From contig OZ241979.1 of NCBI GenBank assembly GCA_965204235.1, positions 1,364,001-1,428,000 of the forward strand: 64,000 nt of DNA. The letters run 5' to 3'. Origin of the DNA: JAJDTQ01 sp965204235 (lineage in GTDB: Bacteria; Desulfobacterota; Binatia; UBA9968; JAJDTQ01). Shown here piece after piece: positions 51,721 through 59,962 of this stretch. The translations under genes and the position numbers were made by a program. Below the pieces are notes generated by a model that saw only the letters and a program-made list of their open reading frames with translations, made no database searches and was not told the DNA's origin. Position 1 is the first letter of the stretch. The number at the start of each line of letters is the position of its first letter.

Positions 51721-52810
51721 CGAGGGAGTTGAAGCCCACCGGAAAGCCGAGGGCAGGCGCCAGCCGATCCCTCGCGATCTGCTTGAGGGCCTTCACCTGG
51801 AGCGCCAGCTTCTCGACCCTGGGCCGCAGCACGGCGTCGGCCGAGGCTTCTTCGATGGGTGCGCCGACGGAACGCGCCGTCTCCAGGGTGATGCGGAACG
51901 CCTTGCGGAGCAGACGGTGGAGCTTGGGGTCCGCGGCGCGGACGAGGTCCCCGAGGCCAGGGCCGTTCCCGCCCTCGTAGAGCTCCCGGAGCGCGGCGAG
52001 GTTGTCGATGACGTTGGCGAGGGAGCGGCGGCTCAGGCGGGATTCGGCCAGGCGCGGCCGCGCCTCCCCGGGGGCGTCGCCGATGACCGGTTTCAGTTTC
52101 ACGTCGGCGATGAGCTGCAAGCTGTCGTGCAGGCTCTTGAAGAAGGCCCGCGTCGCCTCCGGGTGGCTGTCGAAGTATTCGTTCTTCGAGCCGGGGCGGG
52201 TCACGGTCCGGGCGAACGGGGCGCTGCCGTCGCGCCAGTCGGCCACGAGGTCCGCGGCCATGACGCGCATGTTGGCCGCGACCCCGGTGAGCAGGGCGCA
52301 GCCCGCGGCGCTGCTTCCCGCACGCTGCGGCTCGTCCCCGTAGAGCAGCACCTCCGCGGCCAGGAGCCCCTGGACGGCCACGTTGGCCTTGGCGAGGCGC
52401 GGCGGGTGGAGCGCGGCTTGGTCGCCGGCCGCAATGACCTTGCGCACGGCCGCGGCTGCCTTTGCCCGGGCCTGGGGCCAGAAATAGAAACGATGGCCGC
52501 GCATGAGGACCTCGACGGGGCCGAAGCGCAGGTGCTCCACCCCCATCCACGCGGCCATGGCGTCCTGGAAGCCCGCCCGGGTCCGGGCGCGGGCGCCTTC
52601 CCCGGGATCGGCGCACAGGTCACGGGACGCATGGGCGAAAGCCTCGGCGGCCGCGGCGAGCCGGGCGTAGCGGGGCAGTACGTGGTCCTCCACCAGAGCG
52701 GCGTTGACCCGTGCGAAGGCCTCGGCCTCGAGGGGCGCGCCGGCCGCGGACGGGGCCGCGGCGAACAGGGCCAGGGCCGCCAGCGCGGTCCGTCGAAGCG
52801 TGTGTGTCAT
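51710..52810 (-). CDS. Imelysin-family protein, second
   Basis: A 366-residue exported protein with leader MTHTLRRTALAALALFAAAP to SAAGA. It has the imelysin fold (FARVNAALVEDHVLPRYARL, FGPVEVLMRGHRFYFWP, VQGLLAAEVLLYGDE) but the GxHxxE motif of the first imelysin is not evident, as is usual for the second imelysin of these clusters. It lies 16 bases after the di-heme oxidoreductase gene. Probably binds metal in the periplasm; function inferred from the cluster. Confidence 0.92.
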   Translation of the reverse strand: MTHTLRRTALAALALFAAAPSAAGAPLEAEAFARVNAALVEDHVLPRYARLAAAAEAFAHASRDLCADPGEGARARTRAGFQDAMAAWMGVEHLRFGPVEVLMRGHRFYFWPQARAKAAAAVRKVIAAGDQAALHPPRLAKANVAVQGLLAAEVLLYGDEPQRAGSSAAGCALLTGVAANMRVMAADLVADWRDGSAPFARTVTRPGSKNEYFDSHPEATRAFFKSLHDSLQLIADVKLKPVIGDAPGEARPRLAESRLSRRSLANVIDNLAALRELYEGGNGPGLGDLVRAADPKLHRLLRKAFRITLETARSVGAPIEEASADAVLRPRVEKLALQVKALKQIARDRLAPALGFPVGFNSLDGD

Positions 52811-52826
52811 GAGGGTCTCCCGTCCG

Positions 52827-54323
52827 TCAAAGCGAGTTCAGGAACGCCAGCAGCGCGGCCCGTTCCGCCCGGGTCATGGCCGCCACCCGCTGCCGGGACG
52901 CCTCGGCTTCGCCGCCGTGCCAGAGGATGGCCTCCAGCAGGTTGCGGGCGCGGCCGTCGTGCAGGAACAGGGTGTGGCCGTTGACGGTCTCGGTGAGGCC
53001 GATGCCCCAGAGGGGCGGCGTGCGCCACTCGCGGCCGCCGGCTGCGCCCTCGGGCCGGCCGTCGGCCAGTCCCTCGCCCATGTCGTGGAGCAGCAGGTCG
53101 GTATAGGGCCAGATGAGCTGGAAGGACTGTTCCTTGCCGATGGAATCCCGCCGGGTGACGAACTTCGGCCGGTGGCAGCCGATGCAGTTGGATTCGTAGA
53201 AGAGCCGCTTGCCCCGGAGCACCTGCGCGTGGTCGAGGTTGCGGCGCGCGGGCACGGCGAGGTTGCGGCTGTAGAAGACCAGGAAGTCGAACATCTTCGC
53301 GGTGGCCTCGGCGCCGTGGCGGGGGTCCGACGCGCCGCCGTGGGGCGCGTTCCGGCACGCCCGTTGGGCCTCGGTGCAGTCGCCGTGGGGGTCGGGGTAG
53401 AGGGGCGTGGAGATGCCGATGTCGCCGCGGAACGCGCCCGCGGCCTGCTGCGCCACCGTGGGCTGTCCCGCCTTCCAGCCGAAGCGTCCGAGCATGGGCT
53501 TCCGGTGTTCGTCGCTCCAGACCCGGTTGGGCCGGCCGGAGATGCCGTCCCCGTCGGCGTCGTCCGGGTCGGCGCCGGCCAGGATGTCTTCTTCCGGCAC
53601 GGCTTCGAGGAGGCCCATGCCGATGATCGGCGGGGTCACCCGCGGCGACAGTATGGCATGGGGGTGCAGCGGGCCGTAGCGGAGCCCGGTGACCCCGTAG
53701 GCGGGAACCCGCAGCGACGCGGTCTCGCCGTCGGCCAGCGCCACCCTCCGCTCCCGGTAGGCGATGGTCATCTCGCCCTCGGCCGGCACTCCCCGGACCG
53801 AGAAGTTCTGGAGTTGCTCGCCGTAGGTGGGTTCCGGAACCCCCGCCCGCGGATAGCCGTCACGCGGAGCGGACCCCTCCGCGTCCGGCCGCGGGACCGA
53901 CAGCCGGAGGAACATGGACTCGGCCCGCTCGCCCGGAGCCGGCGGACGCCCGCGGCCGTCCTTCAGGTGGCAGCGCTGGCAGGCGCGGGCGTTGAACAGC
54001 GGGCCGAGGCCGTCCGACGAGGTGGTGGAGCTCGGCGACGAGACCCATACCTTCTTGAAGACGCCGTTGCCCACCCGGAAGTCGAGCTGTCGGTCGAACG
54101 GCATGTTCGCCGACGGATGGGAGAAGACGTCCCGGTTCAGGGGCTTGAACACGGTGGCGGCGCCGCCGGGCCGGCGTTCGTACCGCTCGGGCCGGGAGAA
54201 ATCGGCGGTCGGCCGCGTGACTGCTGCGACGCGCTCCCGGTCGCGGTCGGACCTGCCCGCGGACGCAGGGGCCGCGGCGACGGTCGTGACGGTCAGGAGG
54301 GCGGCGACGAAAGGCAAAACCAC
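52827..54323 (-). CDS. Di-heme c-type oxidoreductase (DUF1111, thiol-oxidoreductase-like)
   Basis: A 498-residue exported protein with leader MVLPFVAALLTVTTVAAAPA. Two heme c motifs: ACQRCH (Cys115, Cys118, His119) and CIGCH near residue 387-391. Family features include FNARACQRCHLKDGRGRPPAPG and the C-terminal HDGRARNLLEAILWHGGEA with an AxxILWHGGEA signature common to the DUF1111 group. It is the first gene of the operon with imelysin and DUF1513, and would act as a periplasmic electron-transfer or peroxidase-like protein in iron handling. The operator at 54448 lies upstream, with a repeat element between it and the start codon. Confidence 0.93.
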   Translation of the reverse strand: MVLPFVAALLTVTTVAAAPASAGRSDRDRERVAAVTRPTADFSRPERYERRPGGAATVFKPLNRDVFSHPSANMPFDRQLDFRVGNGVFKKVWVSSPSSTTSSDGLGPLFNARACQRCHLKDGRGRPPAPGERAESMFLRLSVPRPDAEGSAPRDGYPRAGVPEPTYGEQLQNFSVRGVPAEGEMTIAYRERRVALADGETASLRVPAYGVTGLRYGPLHPHAILSPRVTPPIIGMGLLEAVPEEDILAGADPDDADGDGISGRPNRVWSDEHRKPMLGRFGWKAGQPTVAQQAAGAFRGDIGISTPLYPDPHGDCTEAQRACRNAPHGGASDPRHGAEATAKMFDFLVFYSRNLAVPARRNLDHAQVLRGKRLFYESNCIGCHRPKFVTRRDSIGKEQSFQLIWPYTDLLLHDMGEGLADGRPEGAAGGREWRTPPLWGIGLTETVNGHTLFLHDGRARNLLEAILWHGGEAEASRQRVAAMTRAERAALLAFLNSL

Positions 54324-54357
54324 TTGCGTTCCTTTACGGAAACTCTGAACAATTACC

Positions 54358-54399
54358 CCCGTTCGTCCCGAGCGTAGCGAAGCGAAGTCGAAGGACGCG
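54358..54399 (-). repeat. Dispersed 42-bp repeat inside the di-heme leader
   Basis: Reverse copy with GTCCCGAGCG for GTCCTGAGCG, part of the long form (GAACAATTACC to GGCGCCTCGAGCCAGAAT). It separates the promoter/operator from the di-heme gene, so it is transcribed into the 5-prime leader. Confidence 0.83.
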
Positions 54400-54447
54400 C
54401 TTTTTCATGGGGAGAGGCGCCTCGAGCCAGAATGGATCAGATGTTCC

Positions 54448-54472
54448 TTATCAAATAAAATTGTTTCGGTAA
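54448..54472 (-). promoter_or_regulatory. 25-bp palindromic operator, site 2
   Basis: TTATCAAATAAAA then TTGTTTCGGTAA. On the minus strand TTTACC, 17 bases, TAAGGA gives the same promoter layout as at site 1, directed to the di-heme gene at 54323. It is less symmetric on its right half than site 1. Confidence 0.6.
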
Positions 54473-54548
54473 AACAAACGAAGGCTCTTGGATACGGCGT
54501 CACCGGCAACCGGCCGGTGGGGAGGCAGGCCGGGCACGGAGTTCGTTC

Positions 54549-54577
54549 TTTCAAAAGGGGCCGACTTTGACTATGAT
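54549..54577 (+). promoter_or_regulatory. bfr: Promoter of bacterioferritin
   Basis: TTTCAA (54549-54554), 17-base spacer, TATGAT (54572-54577), giving a leader of about 55 bases. The -10 box is 5/6 to consensus. Confidence 0.6.
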
Positions 54578-54637
54578 TCCCGTGCCGGAGCCCCTCGGTT
54601 CGCGGAAGGGGAACTCACACACGGAGGAGGAGACGAC

Positions 54638-55132
54638 ATGAAAAGCGATCCCAGGGTCCTCAAGGTGCTCAACGACGTGCTGCGGAAGGAGCTTACCGGC
54701 ATCAACCAATACTTCATGCACTCGCGCATGTGCCGCAACTGGGGTTACCAGGCCCTGGACCAGTTCATCTGGAACGAGTCCGTGGAGGAGATGCGGCACG
54801 CGGACCGGATCATCAACCGCATCCTGCTGCTGGACGGGGCGCCCAACGTCACGGGTTACGACAAGATCATGATCGGCAAGACGGTCAAGGAGCAGTTGGA
54901 GAACGACCTCGGGCTGGAAGAGGCGGCCATCGCGGTGCTCCACGAAAGTATCGCCGCGTGCAACGAGGCCGGGGACCACGTGAGCCGCGAGCTCCTGGAG
55001 CAGATCCTCGCGGACGAAGAGGGCCACGTGGACTGGATCGAAGCGCAGCTCCACCTGATGGGGGAGGTCGGCCAGGAGAACTACCTGGCCCAGCAGATCT
55101 ACAATGCCGGCGGCGGGGGAGGCGGGGCGTGA
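54638..55132 (+). CDS. bfr: Bacterioferritin
   Basis: A 164-residue ferritin of the heme-binding type. The ATG at 54638 (GGAGGAGACGAC upstream) is typical; the longer frame is not used. Ferroxidase ligands Glu18, Glu51, His54, Glu94, Glu127 and His130 and heme ligand Met52 (VEEMRHAD) are in place. Twenty-four subunits store iron as ferric mineral. The C-terminal tail NAGGGGGGA is unusual and glycine-rich. It is followed 34 bases later by a DtxR-family regulator in the same orientation. Confidence 0.96.
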   Translation: MKSDPRVLKVLNDVLRKELTGINQYFMHSRMCRNWGYQALDQFIWNESVEEMRHADRIINRILLLDGAPNVTGYDKIMIGKTVKEQLENDLGLEEAAIAVLHESIAACNEAGDHVSRELLEQILADEEGHVDWIEAQLHLMGEVGQENYLAQQIYNAGGGGGGA

Positions 55133-55166
55133 GGGCCGCGGCCGGCGCCGTCCACGGAACACGAGC

Positions 55167-55841
55167 ATGGCGGTAAAGCGTCCAGAGGTCACGTCGGCGA
55201 CCGAAGACTACCTCAAGGCCATCTACAGCCTGGCCGAGGAGGGCGACCAGGTCATCGCGGCGCGGGTGGCCGAGGACATCGGCGTGACTCCTTCGACCAT
55301 GTTCAGCGCCCTGCGGCGGCTGGAGAAGGAAGAGTTCGTGCGGGTGGAGCGCCGCAAGAACATCTACCTGACCTCCAAGGGCCGCGAGGTCGCCGAGGCC
55401 ATCCTGCGGCGGCACTTTCTGACCGAGCGGCTGCTGACGGACCTGTTGGGGCTGGACTGGGTCACCGCCCACCAGGAGGCGCACCATCTGGAGCACGCCA
55501 TCTCCCCGGTGGTGGAGGAGCGCCTCAGCGCGATCCTCGACAATCCCTCCACCTGCCCCCACGGCAACCCCATCCCCAGGAAAGGGGAGCCGTCCCCGCG
55601 CCGGAAATGGATCCCCCTCAACACCGCGGCCGCGGGCAGCGAGGTGGTCTTTCGCTGCATCACCGAGACCGGCGAGCGGGACGCGAGGCTGCTGTCGTTC
55701 CTCTACGACCACAAGGTCCATCCCGGATCAAGCATCGACGTCCTCGACGTGGCCCCGTCCCTGGGCACCATGACCCTCAAGGTCGGGGAGCAAGAGGTGG
55801 TCCTGGGCCTGGAAGCCGCCAAGAAGATCTACGTGCAGTGA
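55167..55841 (+). CDS. DtxR/MntR-family metalloregulator
   Basis: A 224-residue metal-dependent repressor. Winged helix residues 1-70 (SATEDYLKAIYSLAEEGDQVIAARVAEDIGV then TMFSALRRLEKEEFV), dimerisation/metal-binding helices with HFLTERLLTDLLGLDW and EAHHLEHAISPVVEERL, and a C-terminal SH3/FeoA-like domain (ITETGERDARLLSFLYDHKVHPGSSIDVLDVAP). Binds Fe2+ or Mn2+ and then DNA. It is the obvious candidate to act at the 25-bp palindromes at 50016 and 54448, which lie within 6 kb. Whether it is IdeR-like (Fe) or MntR-like (Mn) is not clear. Confidence 0.94.
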   Translation: MAVKRPEVTSATEDYLKAIYSLAEEGDQVIAARVAEDIGVTPSTMFSALRRLEKEEFVRVERRKNIYLTSKGREVAEAILRRHFLTERLLTDLLGLDWVTAHQEAHHLEHAISPVVEERLSAILDNPSTCPHGNPIPRKGEPSPRRKWIPLNTAAAGSEVVFRCITETGERDARLLSFLYDHKVHPGSSIDVLDVAPSLGTMTLKVGEQEVVLGLEAAKKIYVQ

Positions 55842-55886
55842 AGGGGGGCCGGACGGCGCAAGGACTGCCCCGCGCCAAGCCTTTCA

Positions 55887-56009
55887 GGATTTGACCGGGA
55901 ATTGATTGCAGGGCCGGATCAACCCCTCCCCAGGGTCCGGGTCGGAAGAAAACCCCTTGTCTTACAACAGGTTATCATCAAGACAAGGATTTGATCGGTT
56001 ATTGATCGC
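55887..56009 (+). repeat. Paired 23-bp direct repeats with inner inverted repeat
   Basis: GGATTTGACCGGGAATTGAT plus TGC (55887-55909) and GGATTTGATCGGTTATTGAT plus CGC (55987-56009) begin exactly 100 bases apart, differing at about four positions. Between them is a perfect inverted repeat CCTTGTCTT (55955-55963) and AAGACAAGG (55980-55988). Located directly upstream of the AlbA_2-type gene; may be binding sites for it or the ends of a small element. Confidence 0.6.
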
Positions 56010-56035
56010 CACTTCGGACGCCGACGGGAAGCGGG

Positions 56036-57496
56036 ATGGATACAACGGACACGCGCCTTCTGGCCCTGATCGACGACCTGCGCGCCTTTCCGGCCGAAAC
56101 GGCGTGGCTGGAATTCAAGGAGAACAACACCGACCCGCGTGCGATCGGGCGATTGATCTCCGCCGTGTCGAACGCGGCACGGCTCGAAGACAAGGACTGC
56201 GGCTACGTCGTCTGGGGCGTCCGGGACGCCGGCCACGCGGTGGCCGGGACCCGGTTCGATCCCTCGTCCGCGAAACACCAACGGCAGCCCCTCGAATTCT
56301 GGCTGTCGCAGATGCTGCGGCCCGGCGTCGCCTTTTCCTTCCAGCCGGTCCAGCACCCCGACGGGCGGCTGGTCCTGCTCGAGATCCCGGCCGCGACGAC
56401 CGCGCCGGTCGAATTCGACAGGACCGCGTACATTCGCATTGGCAGCGCGACGCCACGCCTGGCCGACCACCCGGAACGGCAGCGGGCGCTGTGGGACAAG
56501 CTGCGGCCTTACGCCTGGGAAACAGGCATCGCCAGGCAATTCGTCGGGACCGGTGAGGTCCTCGATCTGATGGACTGTCCCGGCTATTTCAGGTTGCTCG
56601 GCAAACCGGTCCCGGAGGGCCGCGGCGCCGTTCTGGAGAGCCTGGAGAGCGATCGGTTGATCTCGCGCGACGTGGGCGGGAAGTGGAACGTCCTCAACCT
56701 GGGCGCGATCCTGTTCGCCAGGGACGTCGGCGCATTCGAATCGGCGCTCTCACGCAAGGCGATACGTTTGGTCGTGTACGATGGGGAGGGGCGCTCGGCG
56801 ACCGTGACGCACCGGATGGACTTTCCCACCGGCTATGCGAGCGGTTTCGCCGGGTTCAACGCCCACGTCAACACGCTGATTCCCTCGCCCGAGGACGGCA
56901 GCGCCGCCATCCGGGGAGCGCGTCCCCTGTTTCCGCCGGTCGCCGTCCGCGAACTGACGGCCAACGCCCTGATCCACCAGGACATGACGATTACCGGGGC
57001 CGGGCCGACGGTGGAGCTGTTCAGGAACCGGATCGAGATCACCAATCCAGGCGCCCCGCTTGTGGAGCCGGATCGGTTCATCGATTATCCGCCCCGTTCG
57101 CGCAACGAGGCGCTGGCCTCCCTGATGCGGCGCATGGGACTGTGCGAGGAGCAGGGGACGGGCATCGACAAGGTCGTGGACGCGGTGGAGAAGGCGCAGC
57201 TTCCGCCGCCCGAATTTCGCGCCGAGGCGGGCGCCACGCGGGTTACATTGTTCGGCCCGCGCCGTTTCGCCGGCATGACGGCGGAAGAGCGGCTGCGCGC
57301 CTGCTACCAGCACGCCGTGCTGTGTTACCTGGGCGGGGGCCGCTTGAGGAACGCCACCTTGTGCGACCGGTTCGGCGTGGACCGCCGGAACGCCGCCCAG
57401 ATTTCCGGAGTGATCCGGCAAGCCCTGCGCAAAGGCTCGATCCGCCCAGCCGACACCACGCGCCCGAGGTCCGGCTACGTACCGTTCTGGGCCTGA
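56036..57496 (+). CDS. AlbA_2-type ATP-binding transcriptional regulator-like protein
   Basis: A 486-residue protein. N-terminal AlbA_2 (Schlafen-like) domain, about 15-145: ETAWLEFKENNTDPRAIGRLISAVSNAARL and GYVVWGVRDAGHAVAGT; then a central region and an ATPase-like C-terminal domain with ALVRELTANALIHQDMTI (as RELTANALIHQDMT), NRIEITNPGAPL and GLCEEQGTGIDKVV, followed by a winged helix. Such proteins are found in defence islands and mobile regions next to restriction genes. Here the next gene is a type I restriction remnant. Possible function: nucleic-acid binding or regulation of the restriction locus. Confidence 0.9.
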   Translation: MDTTDTRLLALIDDLRAFPAETAWLEFKENNTDPRAIGRLISAVSNAARLEDKDCGYVVWGVRDAGHAVAGTRFDPSSAKHQRQPLEFWLSQMLRPGVAFSFQPVQHPDGRLVLLEIPAATTAPVEFDRTAYIRIGSATPRLADHPERQRALWDKLRPYAWETGIARQFVGTGEVLDLMDCPGYFRLLGKPVPEGRGAVLESLESDRLISRDVGGKWNVLNLGAILFARDVGAFESALSRKAIRLVVYDGEGRSATVTHRMDFPTGYASGFAGFNAHVNTLIPSPEDGSAAIRGARPLFPPVAVRELTANALIHQDMTITGAGPTVELFRNRIEITNPGAPLVEPDRFIDYPPRSRNEALASLMRRMGLCEEQGTGIDKVVDAVEKAQLPPPEFRAEAGATRVTLFGPRRFAGMTAEERLRACYQHAVLCYLGGGRLRNATLCDRFGVDRRNAAQISGVIRQALRKGSIRPADTTRPRSGYVPFWA

Positions 57497-57598
57497 GCCT
57501 CGACCCGGAGCCCGAGCGGACCGGCTCCGCGGCGAGCGCATCGAACCGCATGGCGTGGACCGTGGAAGACGGGCGGATGCACCGGAGGAAAGCAAAAA

Positions 57599-58695
57599 AT
57601 GGCGAAGAACACGGAAAGGAAACCCAAGGCCGAGCCCAAACCCGAGGCGGCGCCCGCGACGCCGTTTCCGGCGAAACCCGAAGCCTTGCACCGGCATGGG
57701 GACCGGCTCTGGATTCCTCTGCGACAGGAGTGGCGGACGTGGCTGGGAAGCCGGAAGAAAGCGTGCGCCAGCACTTCATTCGCCACCTCTGCGACAACCA
57801 TGGCTACACGCTCGAACAAATGGCCCAAGAGCGGCGGACGACGCACGGCCACAGGAGCCCGCGCGCCGATGTCGTGATATGGGAAACGCCGAAAGCCAAG
57901 TCCGCGAACAAGACTCCGGTGCTCGTCGTCGAGTGCAAGGCCGAGAACGTCGAAATCGACATCAGGGACTATTACCAGGGCGAAAGCTATACCCGTGCGG
58001 CCGGCGGCGAGTTCTTCATCGCCCACAACGCGCGCCATACCGCCGTCTTCAGGCTCATCCCCGGCGTACCGGGAGAGTTCGTGCAGATCAACGAGATCCC
58101 GAAAGCGACGGATTGGGGCGACGCCCGGCGGCTCGATGAGATCAGGAAGAGGCTGCGGGCCTTCAACCGGAGGGAGTTCCAGGACCTCCTGTTCAGGTGC
58201 CACTCGATCCTGCGCGACGTGCACAAGATGGACCCCGGACGCGCATTCGACACGATTTCGAAGATCCTGTTCGTGAAGATGTACGTCGAGCGCTCGGGCC
58301 TGCACGGCACCTTCACCGCCGACTTCCTCGACCGCCGCGCATCGACACGCCTGCCGAGCGATCCGCTGGTCCACGACGACCTGTTCGAGCAGACGAAAGG
58401 CTACTACCGCGCCGACGACCTCTTCGCCAGCGCCGACCGCCTCGAAATCTCCGAAGAGACCTTCCGCCGCATCGTGAAGGAGCTCGAACGCTTCGACCTC
58501 TCGAAGACCGGGGACGACATCAAGGGGCTCGCCTTCGAGAAGTTCCTCGGCAGTACGTTCCGGGGCGAGCTCGGTCAGTTCTTCACGACCCGCCCGGTGG
58601 TGGATTTCATGGTCAACCTGCTCGATCCGCAGGAAGGCGAACTGATCTGCGACTTTCCAGAGGTGTTTGATCGATGCCTGACGTCAAAGTCCTAG
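57599..58695 (+). pseudogene. Type I restriction-modification gene, frameshifted and truncated
   Basis: Starts MAKNTERKPKAEPKPEAAPA at 57599 (GGAGG upstream) and reads to PLRQEWR, then continues in another frame with DVAGKPEESVRQHFIRHLCD at 57736; one missing G in TGGCGGAC explains the shift. The first domain is the N-terminal HSDR nuclease-like domain (ERRTTHGHRSPRADVVIWET, VLVVECKAENVEIDIRDYYQ), followed by the start of an N6 methylase (SKILFVKMYVERSGLHGTF, FEKFLGSTFRGELGQFFTTR). It stops abruptly after PQEGELICD at 58653, just before the expected PxxGSGGF SAM-binding motif, and joins unrelated AT-rich DNA, adding a 14-residue foreign tail. Non-functional. Confidence 0.85.
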
Positions 58696-59092
58696 CTAAT
58701 GCCAATGAATCGTCATACCTAACATGCCCCAATGTGTCGAAAATACCTACCCTCGAAATACTGTCATCATCCTGTCTCAAGGTTTGATTGCGAATAAGAT
58801 ACACACGCCGCTTTGTGCCGATGGCAAATCCTATTTCATACGTAACGTTGAAATTGAGTATGGTGACATCGGCAACAACAAAGGCGGCGTTCTCTATACC
58901 ACTCACTATTGGTTGGCTTAATGGCCGCCCTGCAATATCGCTCTCCGGCCATGCATGAAAAGTTAATTTACTGTCAGATCTGTTCGCTTTCTCAATCGCG
59001 CGCATGACGGTGTCGTATAACTCTGGTGGTTTGCTCGGAAATGCGGCAAATACTTGCGATCGTGGTTCATTGGTAACTATTTCGCTTTTCAT
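58613..59092 (-). pseudogene. TIR/deoxyribosyltransferase-like protein, 3-prime truncated
   Basis: From the ATG at 59092 about 145 residues are genuine; the last 12-14 codons are antisense of the restriction gene. The fold resembles small Rossmann proteins of the TIR-like/nucleoside 2-deoxyribosyltransferase group: AAFPSKPPELYDTVMRAIEK near the N-terminus, AWPESDIAGRPLSQPIVSGI, and AAFVVADVTILNFNVTYEIG, FAIGTKRRVYLIRN. In longer relatives this domain heads a defence effector; the effector part is missing. Annotation from pattern only. Confidence 0.55.
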
Positions 59093-59165
59093 CAATGACC
59101 TCGTTAAAGTGAAGTTGTTTGCTTAATTTGAAGTTCCTGTCTCTCTCGCTTGATGATCAATCTAG
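58654..59165. mobile_element. AT-rich insert replacing the end of the restriction gene
   Basis: A sharp change to AT-rich sequence at 58654 that ends near 59165. It holds the truncated gene 58613-59092, whose 3-prime end lies across the same joint. Because two converging genes are both cut at this point, the joint marks a deletion/recombination rather than a simple insertion. No transposase or terminal repeats seen. Confidence 0.5.
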
Positions 59166-59171
59166 TTCAAA

Positions 59172-59597
59172 TCATCTCACCTTGATCAGGGGGTAGTCCG
59201 GCGACTCGGGGCGGGGGGTCAGGGTGCGGTTCGTGCAGTCGGCGATCAAGTCGAGCGCTTCGAGGACGATCTGGCCGACCAGCGGTTCGCTGAGCGGAGG
59301 TCCGACGACGCAATCGGTGTTCATGAAGCGGTTGCAGACGTGCAGGGTCACGGGACCCGCTATCGGTCGTTCCTCCTTGCGCTCGTCCGCATACGTCACG
59401 GTCGCGGTCCCTCGGTTGCGTATCCCGAGACGCTCGACGACGTTCTGAGGCAGGAACGTCATGACGGCTCCGGTATCGACGATGGCTTCGACGCTGGTGC
59501 GGCGGATATCGGATTCCTGGCCATGCCCTCGCTCGAAAAGTGCTCGGTCTCCCGTATTCTCCAACACGACGTTGACGGCGATTTCACCCATTTCCAT
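59172..59597 (-). CDS. Retropepsin-like clan AA aspartic protease
   Basis: A 141-residue protein starting MEMGEIAVNVVLENTGDRAL. The active-site triad motif is VEAIVDTGAVMTFLPQNVVERLG (Asp-Thr-Gly) and a second strand motif is VVGPPLSEPLVGQIVLEALDL with Leu-Gly-replaced psi loop. Family proteins are single-domain, dimeric, retroviral-protease-like enzymes of unknown role in bacteria. GAGGGAG precedes the ATG. Unlinked to neighbouring genes by operon spacing; it lies next to the AT-rich insert. Confidence 0.85.
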   Translation of the reverse strand: MEMGEIAVNVVLENTGDRALFERGHGQESDIRRTSVEAIVDTGAVMTFLPQNVVERLGIRNRGTATVTYADERKEERPIAGPVTLHVCNRFMNTDCVVGPPLSEPLVGQIVLEALDLIADCTNRTLTPRPESPDYPLIKVR

Positions 59598-59962
59598 CTC
59601 CCTCGGCCGTTACCGGCTGGTTCCTGGCTGAATGGCCTCCTGCCTTCCGGTCCACGGCGGCGATTCCTCCGGTCCAATGGCCTGTATCAACCTAACGAGG
59701 GAACCCCGCGGGGTCAATGCCAAGGGGATGGGCTGCGTGCCCGGGCGCCTCGCGCCGGCGACGGCTTCCTTGACGGCCGGATGAGCCATGTGCCAGATTC
59801 ACCGGGCCGTGGACGCGATCTGCGCAGGGCGGCATCGGGCGGGAAGGTGCGCGCCGCGGCGCCATGAGTGAGCGGAACCGAGAGTAGAGTCGTCAGAAGC
59901 AGGCTTGGGAAGGTGCGCGCCGCGGACCCCATGAGTGGGCGGAACCAGGACGGAGGGATTTC
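59598..59962. other. Intergenic with a 39-bp direct repeat
   Basis: 365 bases between the divergent protease and epimerase genes. A direct repeat, GGGAAGGTGCGCGCCGCGG then CCATGAGTGAGCGGAACC, occurs at 59841-59879 and, slightly changed, at 59907-59946, 66 bases apart; the second copy abuts the epimerase ribosome-binding site. Nothing else seen. Confidence 0.6.

Larger units (their letters stand above)
54324..54637. other. Intergenic between di-heme operon and bacterioferritin
   Basis: 314 bases between divergent genes. From left to right: long-form dispersed repeat (54330-54440), 25-bp operator with a minus-strand promoter (54448-54472), a gap, a plus-strand promoter (54549-54577) and the bacterioferritin leader. 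Confidence 0.7.

Noticed and set aside
58724..58921. 65-codon plus-strand ORF in the AT-rich insert
   Set aside because: Antisense to the better-supported TIR-like gene, with no ribosome-binding site or recognisable motif.
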